A DNA stretch of 64,000 nucleotides from JAWLHA01 sp041690535 (GTDB taxonomy: Bacteria > Pseudomonadota > Gammaproteobacteria > Thiohalomonadales > Thiohalomonadaceae), in NCBI GenBank assembly GCA_041690535.1, contig JAWLHA010000018.1, positions 4,110 through 68,109 on the forward strand, given 5' to 3'. The translations under genes and the position numbers were made by a program. The notes beneath the pieces were generated by a model. It was given only the letters and a program-made list of their open reading frames with translations. It was not told where the DNA came from and searched no databases. This document shows positions 40,751 through 49,739 of the stretch, in pieces (the first letter of the stretch is position 1; each line of letters opens with the position of its first letter).

Positions 40751-42799
40751 CTATTTCACCTTCATCCCCGGCTGCGCACCTTCGTGGGGTTCGAGGATGA
40801 AGAGGTCGTTGCCGCCCGGGCCGGCGGCGAGGACCATCCCCTCCGACACGCCGAAGCGCATCTTGCGGGGGGCGAGATTGGCAACCATGACGGTGAGCTT
40901 CCCTTCCAGCTGTTCGGGCTGATACGCGGATTTGATCCCGGCGAAGACGTTGCGGGTCTCGCCGCCCAAATCGAGGGTCAGTTGCAGCAGTTTGTCTGCC
41001 CCTTCCACGTGGTCGGCCTTGACGATGCGGGCCACCCGCAGGTCCACCTTGGCGAAATCGTCATAGTTGATGCTCTCGGCGATGGGGTCGGAGGCGAGCG
41101 GCCCCTGGGCCTTTGCCGAAACCGCTTCCGGGGGCGTCGCGGCCGCCAGGGTCGGTCTGGAGTCTTCGACCATTGCGTTTACCTTTTCTGGATCGACTCG
41201 GGTCATGATCGGGGTGAAGGTGCCGATGGTATGGCCGGTCAGCGGCGACAGGTAGTTGTGCCAGGTCAGGGGCGTGCACTTGAGGAACGCCTCGGCGAGC
41301 TCGGTGGTGACCGGGAGGACCGGCTTCAGATAAGCCATCAGCACCCGGAACAGGTTGATCCCCATGGTGCAGATGTCCTGGAGCTCTTGTTCGCGACCCT
41401 CCTCCTTGGCCACCACCCACGGCTTCCTCTCATCGATGTATTGGTTGGCGCGGTCCGCCAGCGCCATGATGGCGCGCATGGCGTGGCCGAATTCGCGCGC
41501 CTCGTACAGCCGCGCGATCTCCTCGCCCGCCCGGACAAACTCGGCGTGAAGCCCGGGCTCGGAGAGTTGCGCGGAGAGCCGGCCGCCGAACCGCTTGGCG
41601 ATGAAGCCGGCGCAACGGCTGGCGATGTTGACCACCTTGCCCACCAGATCGGAGTTGACCCGCGCGGTGAAGTCCTCCAGGTTGAGATCGATGTCGTCGA
41701 TCCCGCTGCCCAGCTTCGCCGCGAAGTAGTAGCGCAGGTATTCCGGGTTGAGGTGATCCAGGTAGGTGCGCGCCATGATGAAGGTGCCGCGTGATTTGGA
41801 CATCTTCTGGCCATTGACCGTGAGAAAGCCGTGGCACCACACCGCGTTGGGGGTACGGAATCCGGCGCCGGTGAGCATCGCGGGCCAGAACAGGGTGTGG
41901 AAGTAGGCGATGTCCTTGCCGATGAAGTGATACACCTCGTGGCTGCTGTTCTTGCCCCAGAAGTCGTCGAAGTCGAGATCCTCCCGCCTGGCACAGAGGC
42001 TCTTGAAACTGGCCATGTAGCCGATGGGGGCGTCCAGCCAGACGTAGAAATACTTCCCCTTGGCCCCGGGGATCTCGAAACCGAAATAGGGGGCATCGCG
42101 GGAGATGTCCCAATCCTGGAGGCCGGCCTCGAACCACTCGTTGAGCTTATGGGCGATCTCCGGCTGCAGGTGCCCCATGCCGATCCAGTAGCGCAGCATC
42201 CCCTCGAAATCACCCAGCTTGAAGAAGTGGTGTTCGGATTCCCGCTCTACCGGCGTGGCCCCCGAGAGGGCGGAGACCGGGTTTTTCAGATCGGTGGGGG
42301 AGTAGGTGGCGCCGCACACCTCGCAGCTGTCGCCGTACTGGTCTTGCGCGCCGCAGCGGGGGCACTCCCCCTTGATGAAGCGGTCCGGCAGGAACATCTC
42401 CTTCACCGGATCATAGGCCTGGGTGATGGTGCGGGTCGCGATGTGCCCGGCATCCTTGAGGCGGGTGTAGATGGCCTGCGCCAGCTCGCGGTTCTCCGGC
42501 GAGTGGGTGGTGTGGTAGTTGTCGAAGCCGATGCGGAACTCCGCGAAGTCCGCCCGGTGTTCGCGGCCGATGCGCTCCACCAGTTGTTCGGGGCTGATGT
42601 GTTCGCTCTGGGCGCGCAGCATGATGGGGGTGCCGTGGGCGTCGTCGGCGCAGACGTAGATGCACTCATGTCCCCGCATTTTCATGAAGCGCACCCAGAC
42701 GTCGGTCTGGATGTATTCCACCAGGTGGCCCAGGTGAATGGGGCCGTTGGCGTAGGGCAGGGCGCTGGTCACCAGAATTTTGCGACGCTTCTCGGACAT
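40751..42799 (-). CDS. metG: methionyl-tRNA synthetase
   Basis: MetG charges tRNA-Met with methionine. The 682-residue protein has the HIGH-type motif PIHLGH (residues 17-22), a zinc knuckle CPRCGAQDQYGDSCEVCG, the catalytic KMSKSRGT, an anticodon-binding helical domain, and a C-terminal EMAP/Trbp-like tRNA-binding domain (about 580-682, with DLRVARIVKADHVEGADKL). It is divergent from mrp, the usual metG-mrp(apbC)-dcd neighbourhood of gammaproteobacteria. Confidence 0.97.
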   Translation of the reverse strand: MSEKRRKILVTSALPYANGPIHLGHLVEYIQTDVWVRFMKMRGHECIYVCADDAHGTPIMLRAQSEHISPEQLVERIGREHRADFAEFRIGFDNYHTTHSPENRELAQAIYTRLKDAGHIATRTITQAYDPVKEMFLPDRFIKGECPRCGAQDQYGDSCEVCGATYSPTDLKNPVSALSGATPVERESEHHFFKLGDFEGMLRYWIGMGHLQPEIAHKLNEWFEAGLQDWDISRDAPYFGFEIPGAKGKYFYVWLDAPIGYMASFKSLCARREDLDFDDFWGKNSSHEVYHFIGKDIAYFHTLFWPAMLTGAGFRTPNAVWCHGFLTVNGQKMSKSRGTFIMARTYLDHLNPEYLRYYFAAKLGSGIDDIDLNLEDFTARVNSDLVGKVVNIASRCAGFIAKRFGGRLSAQLSEPGLHAEFVRAGEEIARLYEAREFGHAMRAIMALADRANQYIDERKPWVVAKEEGREQELQDICTMGINLFRVLMAYLKPVLPVTTELAEAFLKCTPLTWHNYLSPLTGHTIGTFTPIMTRVDPEKVNAMVEDSRPTLAAATPPEAVSAKAQGPLASDPIAESINYDDFAKVDLRVARIVKADHVEGADKLLQLTLDLGGETRNVFAGIKSAYQPEQLEGKLTVMVANLAPRKMRFGVSEGMVLAAGPGGNDLFILEPHEGAQPGMKVK

Positions 42800-42891
42800 G
42801 GGGGCGGGCTTCTTTCTTCAGTGTGTATTGAAAACAGCGCAATACAGTACCAACTCTGGATTGTCCCCGCCAGCGGGTGCGGTGGAAGGGG

Positions 42892-43149
42892 CAGGGTAAA
42901 CGCATACTAACGTCACGGCCGTCACGGCCGTGCTGTGAGCGATGCAAGTCCTTGAAAGCAGGTTGCTGTGAATACGACCGACATGGAATGTCGGGAGTGA
43001 AGATTATGCAGGAGCAATCATCTTCCATCCCTGTACGCTCGATGGCCGCAGCCGCTCCGGGCATAAGTGCATCCTTGCACCAATCCATGCGGCCGACGAC
43101 CTGCTTTCAGGGGCTTCCATCGCTCTTGGGTAAGTATGCGTTTACCCTG
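42892..43149. mobile_element. CAGGG-ended MITE, copy 8 (258 bp)
   Basis: A forward-orientation long copy with the GAAGATTATGCAGGAGCAAT module and a shortened second module. It also has a 9-bp tandem duplication (CGTCACGGC twice) near the left end. The flanks GTGGAAGGGG and GGCGGCGTTT do not match, so its target duplication is lost or rearranged. It lies in the divergent region between metG and mrp. Confidence 0.9.
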
Positions 43150-43289
43150 GGCGGCGTTTTTGGATCGAACTTTGATATTCTAATGCGATTTATTTGTCAG
43201 AGCTTGTGGACTCTGCAATAATTCCCGATTGAAACGGTCAGTCTTTGGCCGGCCTATTCCGGCGCCGGTGTGATCCTTAGGAGAGTGTG

Positions 43290-44381
43290 ATGGCAAACGT
43301 GTCTCAGACCCAGGTTGAAAGTGCAATAAAGGAATACGTCGATCCCTATCTGGAGAAGGACCTGATTTCCGCCAAGTGCGTGAAAGATATCACCGTCGAC
43401 GGGGGCGAGGTGAAGGTGCGCGTCGAACTGGGCTTCCCGGCCAAGGGCTACGAGCAGGCCCTGATCTCCGCCCTGAAGGGCCGCATCGAGGCGATCGAGG
43501 GCGTCAGCGGGGCCGAGATCGAGATCGATGCAAGCATCGCCTCCCACGCCGCCCAGAAGGGCGTGAAGCACATCAAGGGGGTGAAGAACATCATTGCCGT
43601 GGCCTCCGGCAAGGGCGGCGTCGGCAAGTCCACCACCTCGGTGAACCTGGCCCTGGCCCTGGCGGCCGAAGGCGCCACCGTCGGGATCCTGGATGCGGAT
43701 ATCTACGGCCCGAGCCAGCCGCGCATGCTGGGGGTCCAGGATACCCGGCCGGACTCCCCCGACGGGCACACCCTCGAGCCCATCATGAGCCTTGGCCTGC
43801 AGTCGATGTCCATCGGTTACCTCATCGATGAGGAGACTCCGATGATCTGGCGCGGCCCCATGGTCACCCAAGCGCTGGAGCAGTTGCTCAACGAGACCAA
43901 CTGGCGCGAGGTGGACTACCTGGTCATCGATCTGCCCCCGGGCACCGGTGACACCCAGCTGACCCTGGCCCAGAAGGTGCCGGTCTCCGGCGCGGTCATC
44001 GTCACCACCCCTCAGGACATCGCCCTGCTGGACGCCCGCAAGGCCTACAAGATGTTCGAGAAGGTGGAGGTGCCGGTCCTCGGGGTGGTGGAGAACATGA
44101 GCATCCACATCTGCTCCAAGTGCGGCAACGAGGAACACATCTTTGGCGAAGGCGGCGGCCAGCGCATGGCCGAGCAGTACGAGATCCCGTTCCTCGGCGC
44201 CCTGCCGCTGGATATCCACATCCGCGAGCAGGCGGACAACGGCAAGCCCACCGTGGCGGCCGATCCGGAAGGACGGGTGGCGGAGATCTACAAGGAGATC
44301 GCCCGGCGCGTGGGGGCCAAGCTCTCCCAACAGGCGAAAGACTACAGCGCCAAGTTCCCGAAGATCGTCATCCAGGGCTGA
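43290..44381 (+). CDS. mrp: Fe-S cluster carrier ATPase Mrp/ApbC
   Basis: ApbC is a P-loop NTPase that carries or delivers Fe-S clusters. The 363-residue protein has an N-terminal MIP18/DUF59 domain (about 1-85), the deviant Walker A GKGGVGKSTT near residue 110, DADIYGPSQP, LPPGTGDTQLTL and the cluster-binding pair CSKCG. The ATG at 43290 has TTAGGAGAG upstream; a GTG 3 bp earlier is in frame. It lies next to metG on one side and dcd on the other. Confidence 0.96.
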   Translation: MANVSQTQVESAIKEYVDPYLEKDLISAKCVKDITVDGGEVKVRVELGFPAKGYEQALISALKGRIEAIEGVSGAEIEIDASIASHAAQKGVKHIKGVKNIIAVASGKGGVGKSTTSVNLALALAAEGATVGILDADIYGPSQPRMLGVQDTRPDSPDGHTLEPIMSLGLQSMSIGYLIDEETPMIWRGPMVTQALEQLLNETNWREVDYLVIDLPPGTGDTQLTLAQKVPVSGAVIVTTPQDIALLDARKAYKMFEKVEVPVLGVVENMSIHICSKCGNEEHIFGEGGGQRMAEQYEIPFLGALPLDIHIREQADNGKPTVAADPEGRVAEIYKEIARRVGAKLSQQAKDYSAKFPKIVIQG

Positions 44382-44402
44382 TTTCGCCCTTTCCTTACCG
44401 AA

Positions 44403-44423
44403 GGCGGGGGATTTTCCCCCGCC
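44403..44423 (+). terminator. hairpin after mrp
   Basis: The stem GGCGGGGG/CCCCCGCC with loop ATTTT starts 22 bp past the mrp stop. No T tract follows. Confidence 0.5.
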
Positions 44424-44468
44424 ATTCCGGCATAATGCCTCCTCATGTGTTCCCGGAATCGGCGCTGG

Positions 44469-44612
44469 AGCACCGAACGGGTAAAAGGAAGATCGCCAAT
44501 CGCCAGATTGCCCGTAAGTGGTGGGGCCGCGACCCGGTGGATGCGCTGCGCTTATCCACCCTCGTACCTGGCACATCGGATTTATCTATATCGGATTTAT
44601 CTATTCGGTACT
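44469..44612. mobile_element. CTAG-flanked MITE, family 2 copy B (144 bp)
   Basis: The left end AGCACCGAACGGGTAAA and the right end (AGTACCGAATAGATAAA read inward) match copy A at 12160-12342, as do GATCGCCAATCGC and the GGTGGATGCGCTGCGCTTAT block. Only one arm of the central hairpin remains and the right end shows a 14-bp tandem repeat of ATCGGATTTATCTA. The flanks CTGG/TTGG are a degraded version of the CTAG site. Confidence 0.75.
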
Positions 44613-44908
44613 TTGGCCCGCATTTATCACAGCCTTCTGCTGCGGATGCCGATCCACTCGCTGTGACGGGGCGTACTTTTTTCTGGCCGGCTTGAGGTAG
44701 TGTCAACTGCGCGGAGACGTCCTTTGTCCGTACGCGCCGTCACAAACGGCGTCTCGACGGCCTGGGCGACGAACGGTGGTGAGAAATGCGGCCAGCGTGT
44801 GGATTGGCCGGAAGGGACGGTGCGGCCTGTTGTGTTTCAACGGCTTGGCTGTGCATCATAGCGCCGGCTGCATTCACCCGGGTGGAACCGGCAGGCGGAT
44901 TGGAACCC
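44613..44908. other. intergenic stretch upstream of dcd
   Basis: No gene is recognised. A hairpin CGCCGT-CACAA-ACGGCG lies near 44736-44752. The dcd promoter must be here, but no clear pair of boxes stands out. Confidence 0.45.
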
Positions 44909-45496
44909 ATGAAACTCTGCGACCGAGACATCGTAAAAGCCCTTGATGAGGGGCACATCGACATCACCCCGCGTCCCGCCAACGAGCGGATCTGCGGGGT
45001 CAGCGTCGACCTGAAGCTGGGAAACAGGTTCCGGGTCTTCAGCTCCTACTCCACTCCCTATATCGACCTGAGCGGCTCGCGCGAAGAGGTGACTGCGGTG
45101 GTGGAGAAGGTGATGGGCGACGAGGTGACCATCGAGGGCGACGACGCCTTCTTCCTGCATCCCGGGGAGCTGGCACTGGGGGTCACTGCCGAGTCCATTA
45201 CGCTGCCCGCCGATATCGTCGGTTGGCTGGATGGCCGTTCAAGTCTGGCGCGGCTCGGGCTCATGGTTCACGTCACCGCTCACCGCATCGACCCCGGTTG
45301 GAGCGGCCAGATCGTGCTCGAGTTTTACAACTCAGGGAAGCTGCCGCTGGCGCTGCGCCCGGGGATGACCATCGGGGCGATCAACTTCGAGACCATGTCG
45401 GGACCGGCGGAACGCCCCTACAACAAGCGCAGCGACGCCAAGTACCGCGACCAGCGCGGCCCGGTGATGAGCCGGATCAGCGAGGATGGGGCGTAG
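44909..45496 (+). CDS. dcd: dCTP deaminase
   Basis: Dcd deaminates dCTP to dUTP, the main route to dTMP in gammaproteobacteria. The 195-residue protein has the family pattern MKLCDRDIVKALDEG, RICGVSVDLKLGNRFRVF, and the active-site block GRSSLARLGLMVHVTAHRID followed by PGW. Length is normal. ATG 44909 gives the family N terminus; a longer open frame begins at 44786 but is unsupported. The mrp-dcd order is conserved. Confidence 0.96.
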   Translation: MKLCDRDIVKALDEGHIDITPRPANERICGVSVDLKLGNRFRVFSSYSTPYIDLSGSREEVTAVVEKVMGDEVTIEGDDAFFLHPGELALGVTAESITLPADIVGWLDGRSSLARLGLMVHVTAHRIDPGWSGQIVLEFYNSGKLPLALRPGMTIGAINFETMSGPAERPYNKRSDAKYRDQRGPVMSRISEDGA

Positions 45497-45665
45497 GCGA
45501 CAGGGGCGAGGGACGAGATACGAGGGTTGAGTGCGCTGCGCGCACATAACTCGGCTCGAACACTCGCGTATTTCGGAAAGAATCCTGCTGCACGGAAGCC
45601 GGCCACGCCCTGATGAATCAGGCCGGCGTGAGCGACCGCGAATTCAACTCCTCGTGTCTCGTCCC

Positions 45666-46403
45666 TCACCCCCCCGATTCCTCGCCTTTGGCCTCGGGAT
45701 TGTTGCTGAGGCTGGCGATGGTGCTGGAAAAAGTGTGGCCATCGTCGATTTGGGTGAGTTTTACGACCATGTAATCCAGCCCTGTCGCCACCCAGATGAA
45801 GGTCTGTCGGTCGCCTTTGGACACCCGTTCCAGTTTCACGGTGTCGAGTTCACCCAACGCGGTCTTCAGTCGCTCATTCCCCACCACCCGGAAGTGGTAA
45901 TCGCGGATGTTGCCCCGGTCCGCGACCTGATAGTTGAACTGCTTGGCCCCCTCTTGAAGATCGCGCCGTAAAGCCACCTGGTAGACCAGTTTGTCCATCA
46001 TGCCCGGTTCGAGGGGCAGGGCGATCTCCTCACCCTCTCGAATTGAAATTACGAGGTTCCTGGTCCAGTCGAAGCTCAGGCGCTCGAGGGTCTCGCTCTT
46101 GCCATTGGTGTGTTTGTAAGTGTATTCCAGCGGGACGGGGCGGCCGTCTTCGGCGGTCCAGACACTCCGCTCCACGAACCGGTCGGACTTGAACAAGGCC
46201 ACCAGGCCGGTAGGGTAGATTTCGGTTTCAAACACGTAGGTGTGGGCGTTGGTCCGGAACAGCCGTTGCTCCATCTCCCCCGCCTTGAATCCGTCCGCCA
46301 CCACGTTATAGCGTGCGTTGAAGGGGGACGGGAGCGACTCGGCGTGCCCTATGAGGGGGGGGGCGAGCAGGATCACCATGACCAGCAAGATCGGCATTTT
46401 CAT
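45666..46403 (-). CDS. DUF3108 periplasmic protein
   Basis: About 245 residues: a signal peptide of about 20 residues (ILLVMVILLAPPLIGHAES), then an all-beta DUF3108 domain with ARYNVVADGFKAGEM, LEYTYKHTNGKSETL and KLVYQVALRRDLQEG. The function is not established; these proteins are often found near purine or envelope genes. The start is uncertain: ATG 46403 was taken, with ATG at 46397 and 46415 in frame and no strong RBS for any. It is divergent from the GT-C gene. Confidence 0.8.
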   Translation of the reverse strand: MKMPILLVMVILLAPPLIGHAESLPSPFNARYNVVADGFKAGEMEQRLFRTNAHTYVFETEIYPTGLVALFKSDRFVERSVWTAEDGRPVPLEYTYKHTNGKSETLERLSFDWTRNLVISIREGEEIALPLEPGMMDKLVYQVALRRDLQEGAKQFNYQVADRGNIRDYHFRVVGNERLKTALGELDTVKLERVSKGDRQTFIWVATGLDYMVVKLTQIDDGHTFSSTIASLSNNPEAKGEESGG

Positions 46404-46523
46404 GTCATTCAGCATATCGAATGTATGGGCCCGAATCACCCTGGACCATCGCCCCGGGTCTTAGAAGCACGGCCGGCATTTGGGTTAGAATGCGCCCTTG
46501 CCAAGCCCCACTGGAAAAATAGA

Positions 46524-47993
46524 TTGCCGTCATCTCATCTCGTTTCCCGTCGCCCGGCCCGGATCGCCCTCTGGATTGCCGCAGGGGCCGCCTTGCTCCA
46601 CCTGCTCGTGGCGGGCCGGTTTGCGTTGAGCGTCGATGAGGCGCACTACGCCCTTTATGGTCTGCGCCTGGACTGGAGCTACTTCGATCACCCCCCGATG
46701 GTAGGTTGGCTCCAGGCACTGGTGCTGCCGTTCGCGCAGGGAGAGTGGGCGCTTCGGCTGTGGCCCGTCCTGCTCTCGCTGCTCGCAAGCTATCTGGTGT
46801 TCCGCCTTGCCCGCGAGCTCTTTCCGGAGACATCCCCCTGGGTGGCGACCATCGCCGTGGCCACTCTGCAGTCGGCGCTCATCTTCCAGCTCATCTCCAT
46901 GGCCCTGGTCCCGGAAGGACCGTTACTGGTGTTTGGGCTCGGTGCCGCCCTGTTCACCTTTCGTGCCGTGCGCCAGGGGCGGGGAGGCGACTGGCTCGTG
47001 GTCGGTCTGCTGTTCGGGCTGGCCGGCCTCTCCAAGTACACCGCGGTGACCCTGGTGGCGGGGGCGGTTGCATTCATCGCGCTGCAGGGGCGCTGGCGCG
47101 TTCTTGTGACGCCCTGGCCCTGGCTGGCGGTGCTGGTCGCCCTGATCACCATCTTTCCCGTGCTGTACTGGAACGGAACCCATGAGTGGCTTTCGTTCCG
47201 CTACCAACTGGAGCATGGGGCGCCGGATCGCAGCTGGTCCTTCGCCCGCTTCGCCACTTCCCAGGCCATCCAGGTCGTTGCCTATGCCCCCGCGGTCTTC
47301 ATCTTCGGAGTCGCGGCCCTGCTCGCCGGGTGGCGTGAACGCCGCCACCCGGGGGTCGCCCTTTCGCTTGCCTTCGCTCTTCCTATTCTAGTGCTGTTCG
47401 GCTGGGGGGCCGGTTACGAGCAGACTTTGCCCCACTGGACGCTGCTCGGTTGGGCGCTCCTTGCCCCCCTCACCGCCCGGTGGCTGGTGAGGGGCTGGTC
47501 GACTCGCTGGGTGCGAAGCATCGCCAAGGGCTCGGCCCTCTACTCGGTGGTGCTGGGGCTGCTGATCCACAGCCTGCTTCTCCAACCCTGGTTGCCGTTC
47601 CAGCCCTATCGCCATCCGTTGGGGGATCTCATCGGCTGGCAGGAGGCGGCCGAACGGGCGCTGGAGTTGTCCAACCACATGCCCGGCGGCTTCGACGAAC
47701 CGACCATCTACGTGGGGAACTGGTCCCTGGCGAGCCGGATCGCCTGGTACGGCAGGCCCCACCGGGTGCAGGTGACCGACACACGATACGATCAGTTCGA
47801 TCTCTGGTACGACAGCCCCCGGCCGGGACAGGGGGGGCTTCTGGTGGTCCCCGATTACCTGCGGGGACGGCCCGAGGCCAACGGCCAGGCCTGGTTCGAG
47901 GCGTGCGATCCGTTGGAGACGTTGACCGTCGCCCGTGCAGGTCGGCCGGTGCATGACTTCGATTTCTTTGCCTGCAGGGGATACCGGCGGTGA
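46524..47993 (+). CDS. GT-C family membrane glycosyltransferase (PMT_2/ArnT-like)
   Basis: A 489-residue protein with about ten membrane segments. The first periplasmic loop has the catalytic-type SVDEAHYALYG, followed by WSYFDHPPMVGWLQAL, typical of ArnT and family 39 enzymes that use polyprenyl-phosphate sugars on the periplasmic side. A periplasmic C-terminal part (about 370-489) follows. No in-frame ATG fits; TTG 46524 is the best start, with GGAAAAATAGA before it and a TTAGAAT -10-like box near 46484. It overlaps the next gene by GTGA. Donor and acceptor are unknown. Confidence 0.8.
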   Translation: MPSSHLVSRRPARIALWIAAGAALLHLLVAGRFALSVDEAHYALYGLRLDWSYFDHPPMVGWLQALVLPFAQGEWALRLWPVLLSLLASYLVFRLARELFPETSPWVATIAVATLQSALIFQLISMALVPEGPLLVFGLGAALFTFRAVRQGRGGDWLVVGLLFGLAGLSKYTAVTLVAGAVAFIALQGRWRVLVTPWPWLAVLVALITIFPVLYWNGTHEWLSFRYQLEHGAPDRSWSFARFATSQAIQVVAYAPAVFIFGVAALLAGWRERRHPGVALSLAFALPILVLFGWGAGYEQTLPHWTLLGWALLAPLTARWLVRGWSTRWVRSIAKGSALYSVVLGLLIHSLLLQPWLPFQPYRHPLGDLIGWQEAAERALELSNHMPGGFDEPTIYVGNWSLASRIAWYGRPHRVQVTDTRYDQFDLWYDSPRPGQGGLLVVPDYLRGRPEANGQAWFEACDPLETLTVARAGRPVHDFDFFACRGYRR

Positions 47994-48772
47994 AGGCGGG
48001 GTGGAATCATAGATCTGGCCCGGGCCAGTGGGGTGTGCCTGCGGCGGGAGCCGCTCTGGCGCTGCTGGTGGGCCTGGGCGGCATGAACCAGGGGCTGTTT
48101 CTCTGGATCAACCGGGTCAGTGAGTTTACCGGACCGGGGCTTTGGGCCAACCTCACCGTTTTGGGCGACACCCTGGTGGTGTTCAGCCTGATGCTTCCGT
48201 TCGTGGGCCGGCGCCCGGGGCTGGTGTGGGCGATGGTGCTGGCCGCCCTCATCGGAACGGCATATGTCCACGGCCTGAAGGAGTTTTTCAACACCGACCG
48301 GCCCCCGGCCGTGTTTGCGCCGGAGGCGATCCGTATCATCGGCGAGGCGCACCGCTCCTTCTCCTTCCCCAGCGGCCACACCGCCGCCGCCTTCATCCTG
48401 GCGGGGCTGCTGTGCTTGCGGAATGACCTGCGGGGTGGGATAAAGCTCGCCATCCTCGCGGCAGCGGTGCTCGCGGGGGTATCGCGGATCGCCGTGGGTG
48501 TGCATTGGCCCGTGGACGTCCTGGCCGGGGCGGCAGGCGGGTGGGCCTCCGCGGCCGCCGGTGTCGCCCTGGCCCGCCGCTTTCCCTGGGGGGAGCGGCT
48601 TGGCCCGCAGCGGGGCATCGCGCTGCTTCTCGTCGGCTGCGCGGTGGCCCTGATCTTCTTCCACGACAGCGGCTACGCGTCGGCCCGGGCGCTGGAAATC
48701 GGGATCGGCGTCGGTGCCATCGCCATGGCGTGGCCCGGTCTGACGGCTTTGTTCTTCCCGGAGCGGAAATGA
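47990..48772 (+). CDS. PAP2-family membrane phosphatase
   Basis: A 260-residue inner-membrane PAP2 phosphatase with all three motifs: K-x6-RP (KEFFNTDRP), PSGH (SFSFPSGHTAA) and SR-x5-H-x3-D (SRIAVGVHWPVD). Six membrane segments are predicted. Such enzymes dephosphorylate polyprenyl diphosphates or lipid phosphates. Its overlap with a GT-C gene upstream (GTGA) and a flippase-like gene downstream (ATGA) suggests it acts on the lipid carrier of the same glycan pathway. Confidence 0.88.
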   Translation: MKAGWNHRSGPGQWGVPAAGAALALLVGLGGMNQGLFLWINRVSEFTGPGLWANLTVLGDTLVVFSLMLPFVGRRPGLVWAMVLAALIGTAYVHGLKEFFNTDRPPAVFAPEAIRIIGEAHRSFSFPSGHTAAAFILAGLLCLRNDLRGGIKLAILAAAVLAGVSRIAVGVHWPVDVLAGAAGGWASAAAGVALARRFPWGERLGPQRGIALLLVGCAVALIFFHDSGYASARALEIGIGVGAIAMAWPGLTALFFPERK

Positions 48773-49725
48773 CGGAATTGGTTGAGGAGCGGTTGCCGGC
48801 GCCGAAGGGCGTGCTCAGCATCGCCGTGCGCGTGGTCATCACTGTGGCCGTGTTCGTGTTGATCTTCCGCGCCATCGACTTGAACGCCGTGTGGGCAACC
48901 CTCGCCCGGATTGAGCCCCTGTGGCTGGTGCCGGCCCTTGCCGCCCAGTTCCTGAGCACGGGCCTGGCCGCCTACCGCTGGTTCCTTGCCATGCAGCCCC
49001 TGGGGTTTGGCCAGCGATTCGGCTTTTACCTCCGAAGCTATTTCAAGGGGGCGTTTTTCAATCAGGGGTTGCCCACCAGTGTGGGGGGCGACGCGGTGCG
49101 GGTCATCGATCTGGCCCGCACCGGTCACCGCAAGCGCGATGCGTTCGTGGGCGTGCTCATCGACCGGGCCATCGGCCTGGTGGGCCTGTTGCTGCTCAAC
49201 CTGATCGCCAACACCGTCAACCCCGATCTGCTGCCTCCCGAGGTCTTCCTCACCATCAACGCCCTGGTGGGGGGGGGGCTGCTCGGTTTTCTGTTGCTGG
49301 TAGGGTTGCGTCGCTGGCATGCGTTCGAGCGTTGGCCGGTGATGCGCCTGGTCCATATCCTCTCTCTCCGGCTGGGGCGGGTCCTCGCCGGCGGACGGCA
49401 GTGGGCCACGCAACTGGGGTTCTCCGGCGCGGTGCATCTCGCTTCACTGGCGGGGCTTTACTTCATCGGCCGCAGCGTGCAGCTGGACTACAGCTTCATC
49501 ACCTACCTGATCATCGTGCCTCCGGTGATTCTGCTCACGCTCATCCCCATTTCGCTGGCGGGGTGGGGGATCCGCGAAGGGGCGATGATTGGGCTGTTCA
49601 CGCTGGTGGGGGCCGATAAGGCGACCGTCCTCTCCATGTCGGTGCTTTACGGCCTTACCCTCATCCTTGTGAGTCTGCCCGGCTTTTATGTCTATCTCGC
49701 CGGCAGGCATCGGCACGTCTTGTAA
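48769..49725 (+). CDS. UPF0104/lysylphosphatidylglycerol-synthase-type membrane protein
   Basis: A 318-residue protein with about eight membrane segments and the family motifs GLPTSVGGDAVRVIDLAR and ISLAGWGIREGAMIGLF. The family includes the flippase half of MprF and many proteins of unknown function in glycan clusters. No catalytic soluble domain is attached, so movement of a lipid-linked substrate across the membrane is a plausible but unproven role. It overlaps PAP2 (ATGA) and is followed by a GT9 gene after 14 bp. Confidence 0.8.
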   Translation: MTELVEERLPAPKGVLSIAVRVVITVAVFVLIFRAIDLNAVWATLARIEPLWLVPALAAQFLSTGLAAYRWFLAMQPLGFGQRFGFYLRSYFKGAFFNQGLPTSVGGDAVRVIDLARTGHRKRDAFVGVLIDRAIGLVGLLLLNLIANTVNPDLLPPEVFLTINALVGGGLLGFLLLVGLRRWHAFERWPVMRLVHILSLRLGRVLAGGRQWATQLGFSGAVHLASLAGLYFIGRSVQLDYSFITYLIIVPPVILLTLIPISLAGWGIREGAMIGLFTLVGADKATVLSMSVLYGLTLILVSLPGFYVYLAGRHRHVL

Positions 49726-49739
49726 AGGGTCTCGAGCGC

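Noticed and set aside
41831..42910. A 359-codon frame antisense to metG running into MITE copy 8
   Set aside because: It is a shadow of metG with no recognisable domain; its stop is simply the MITE end.
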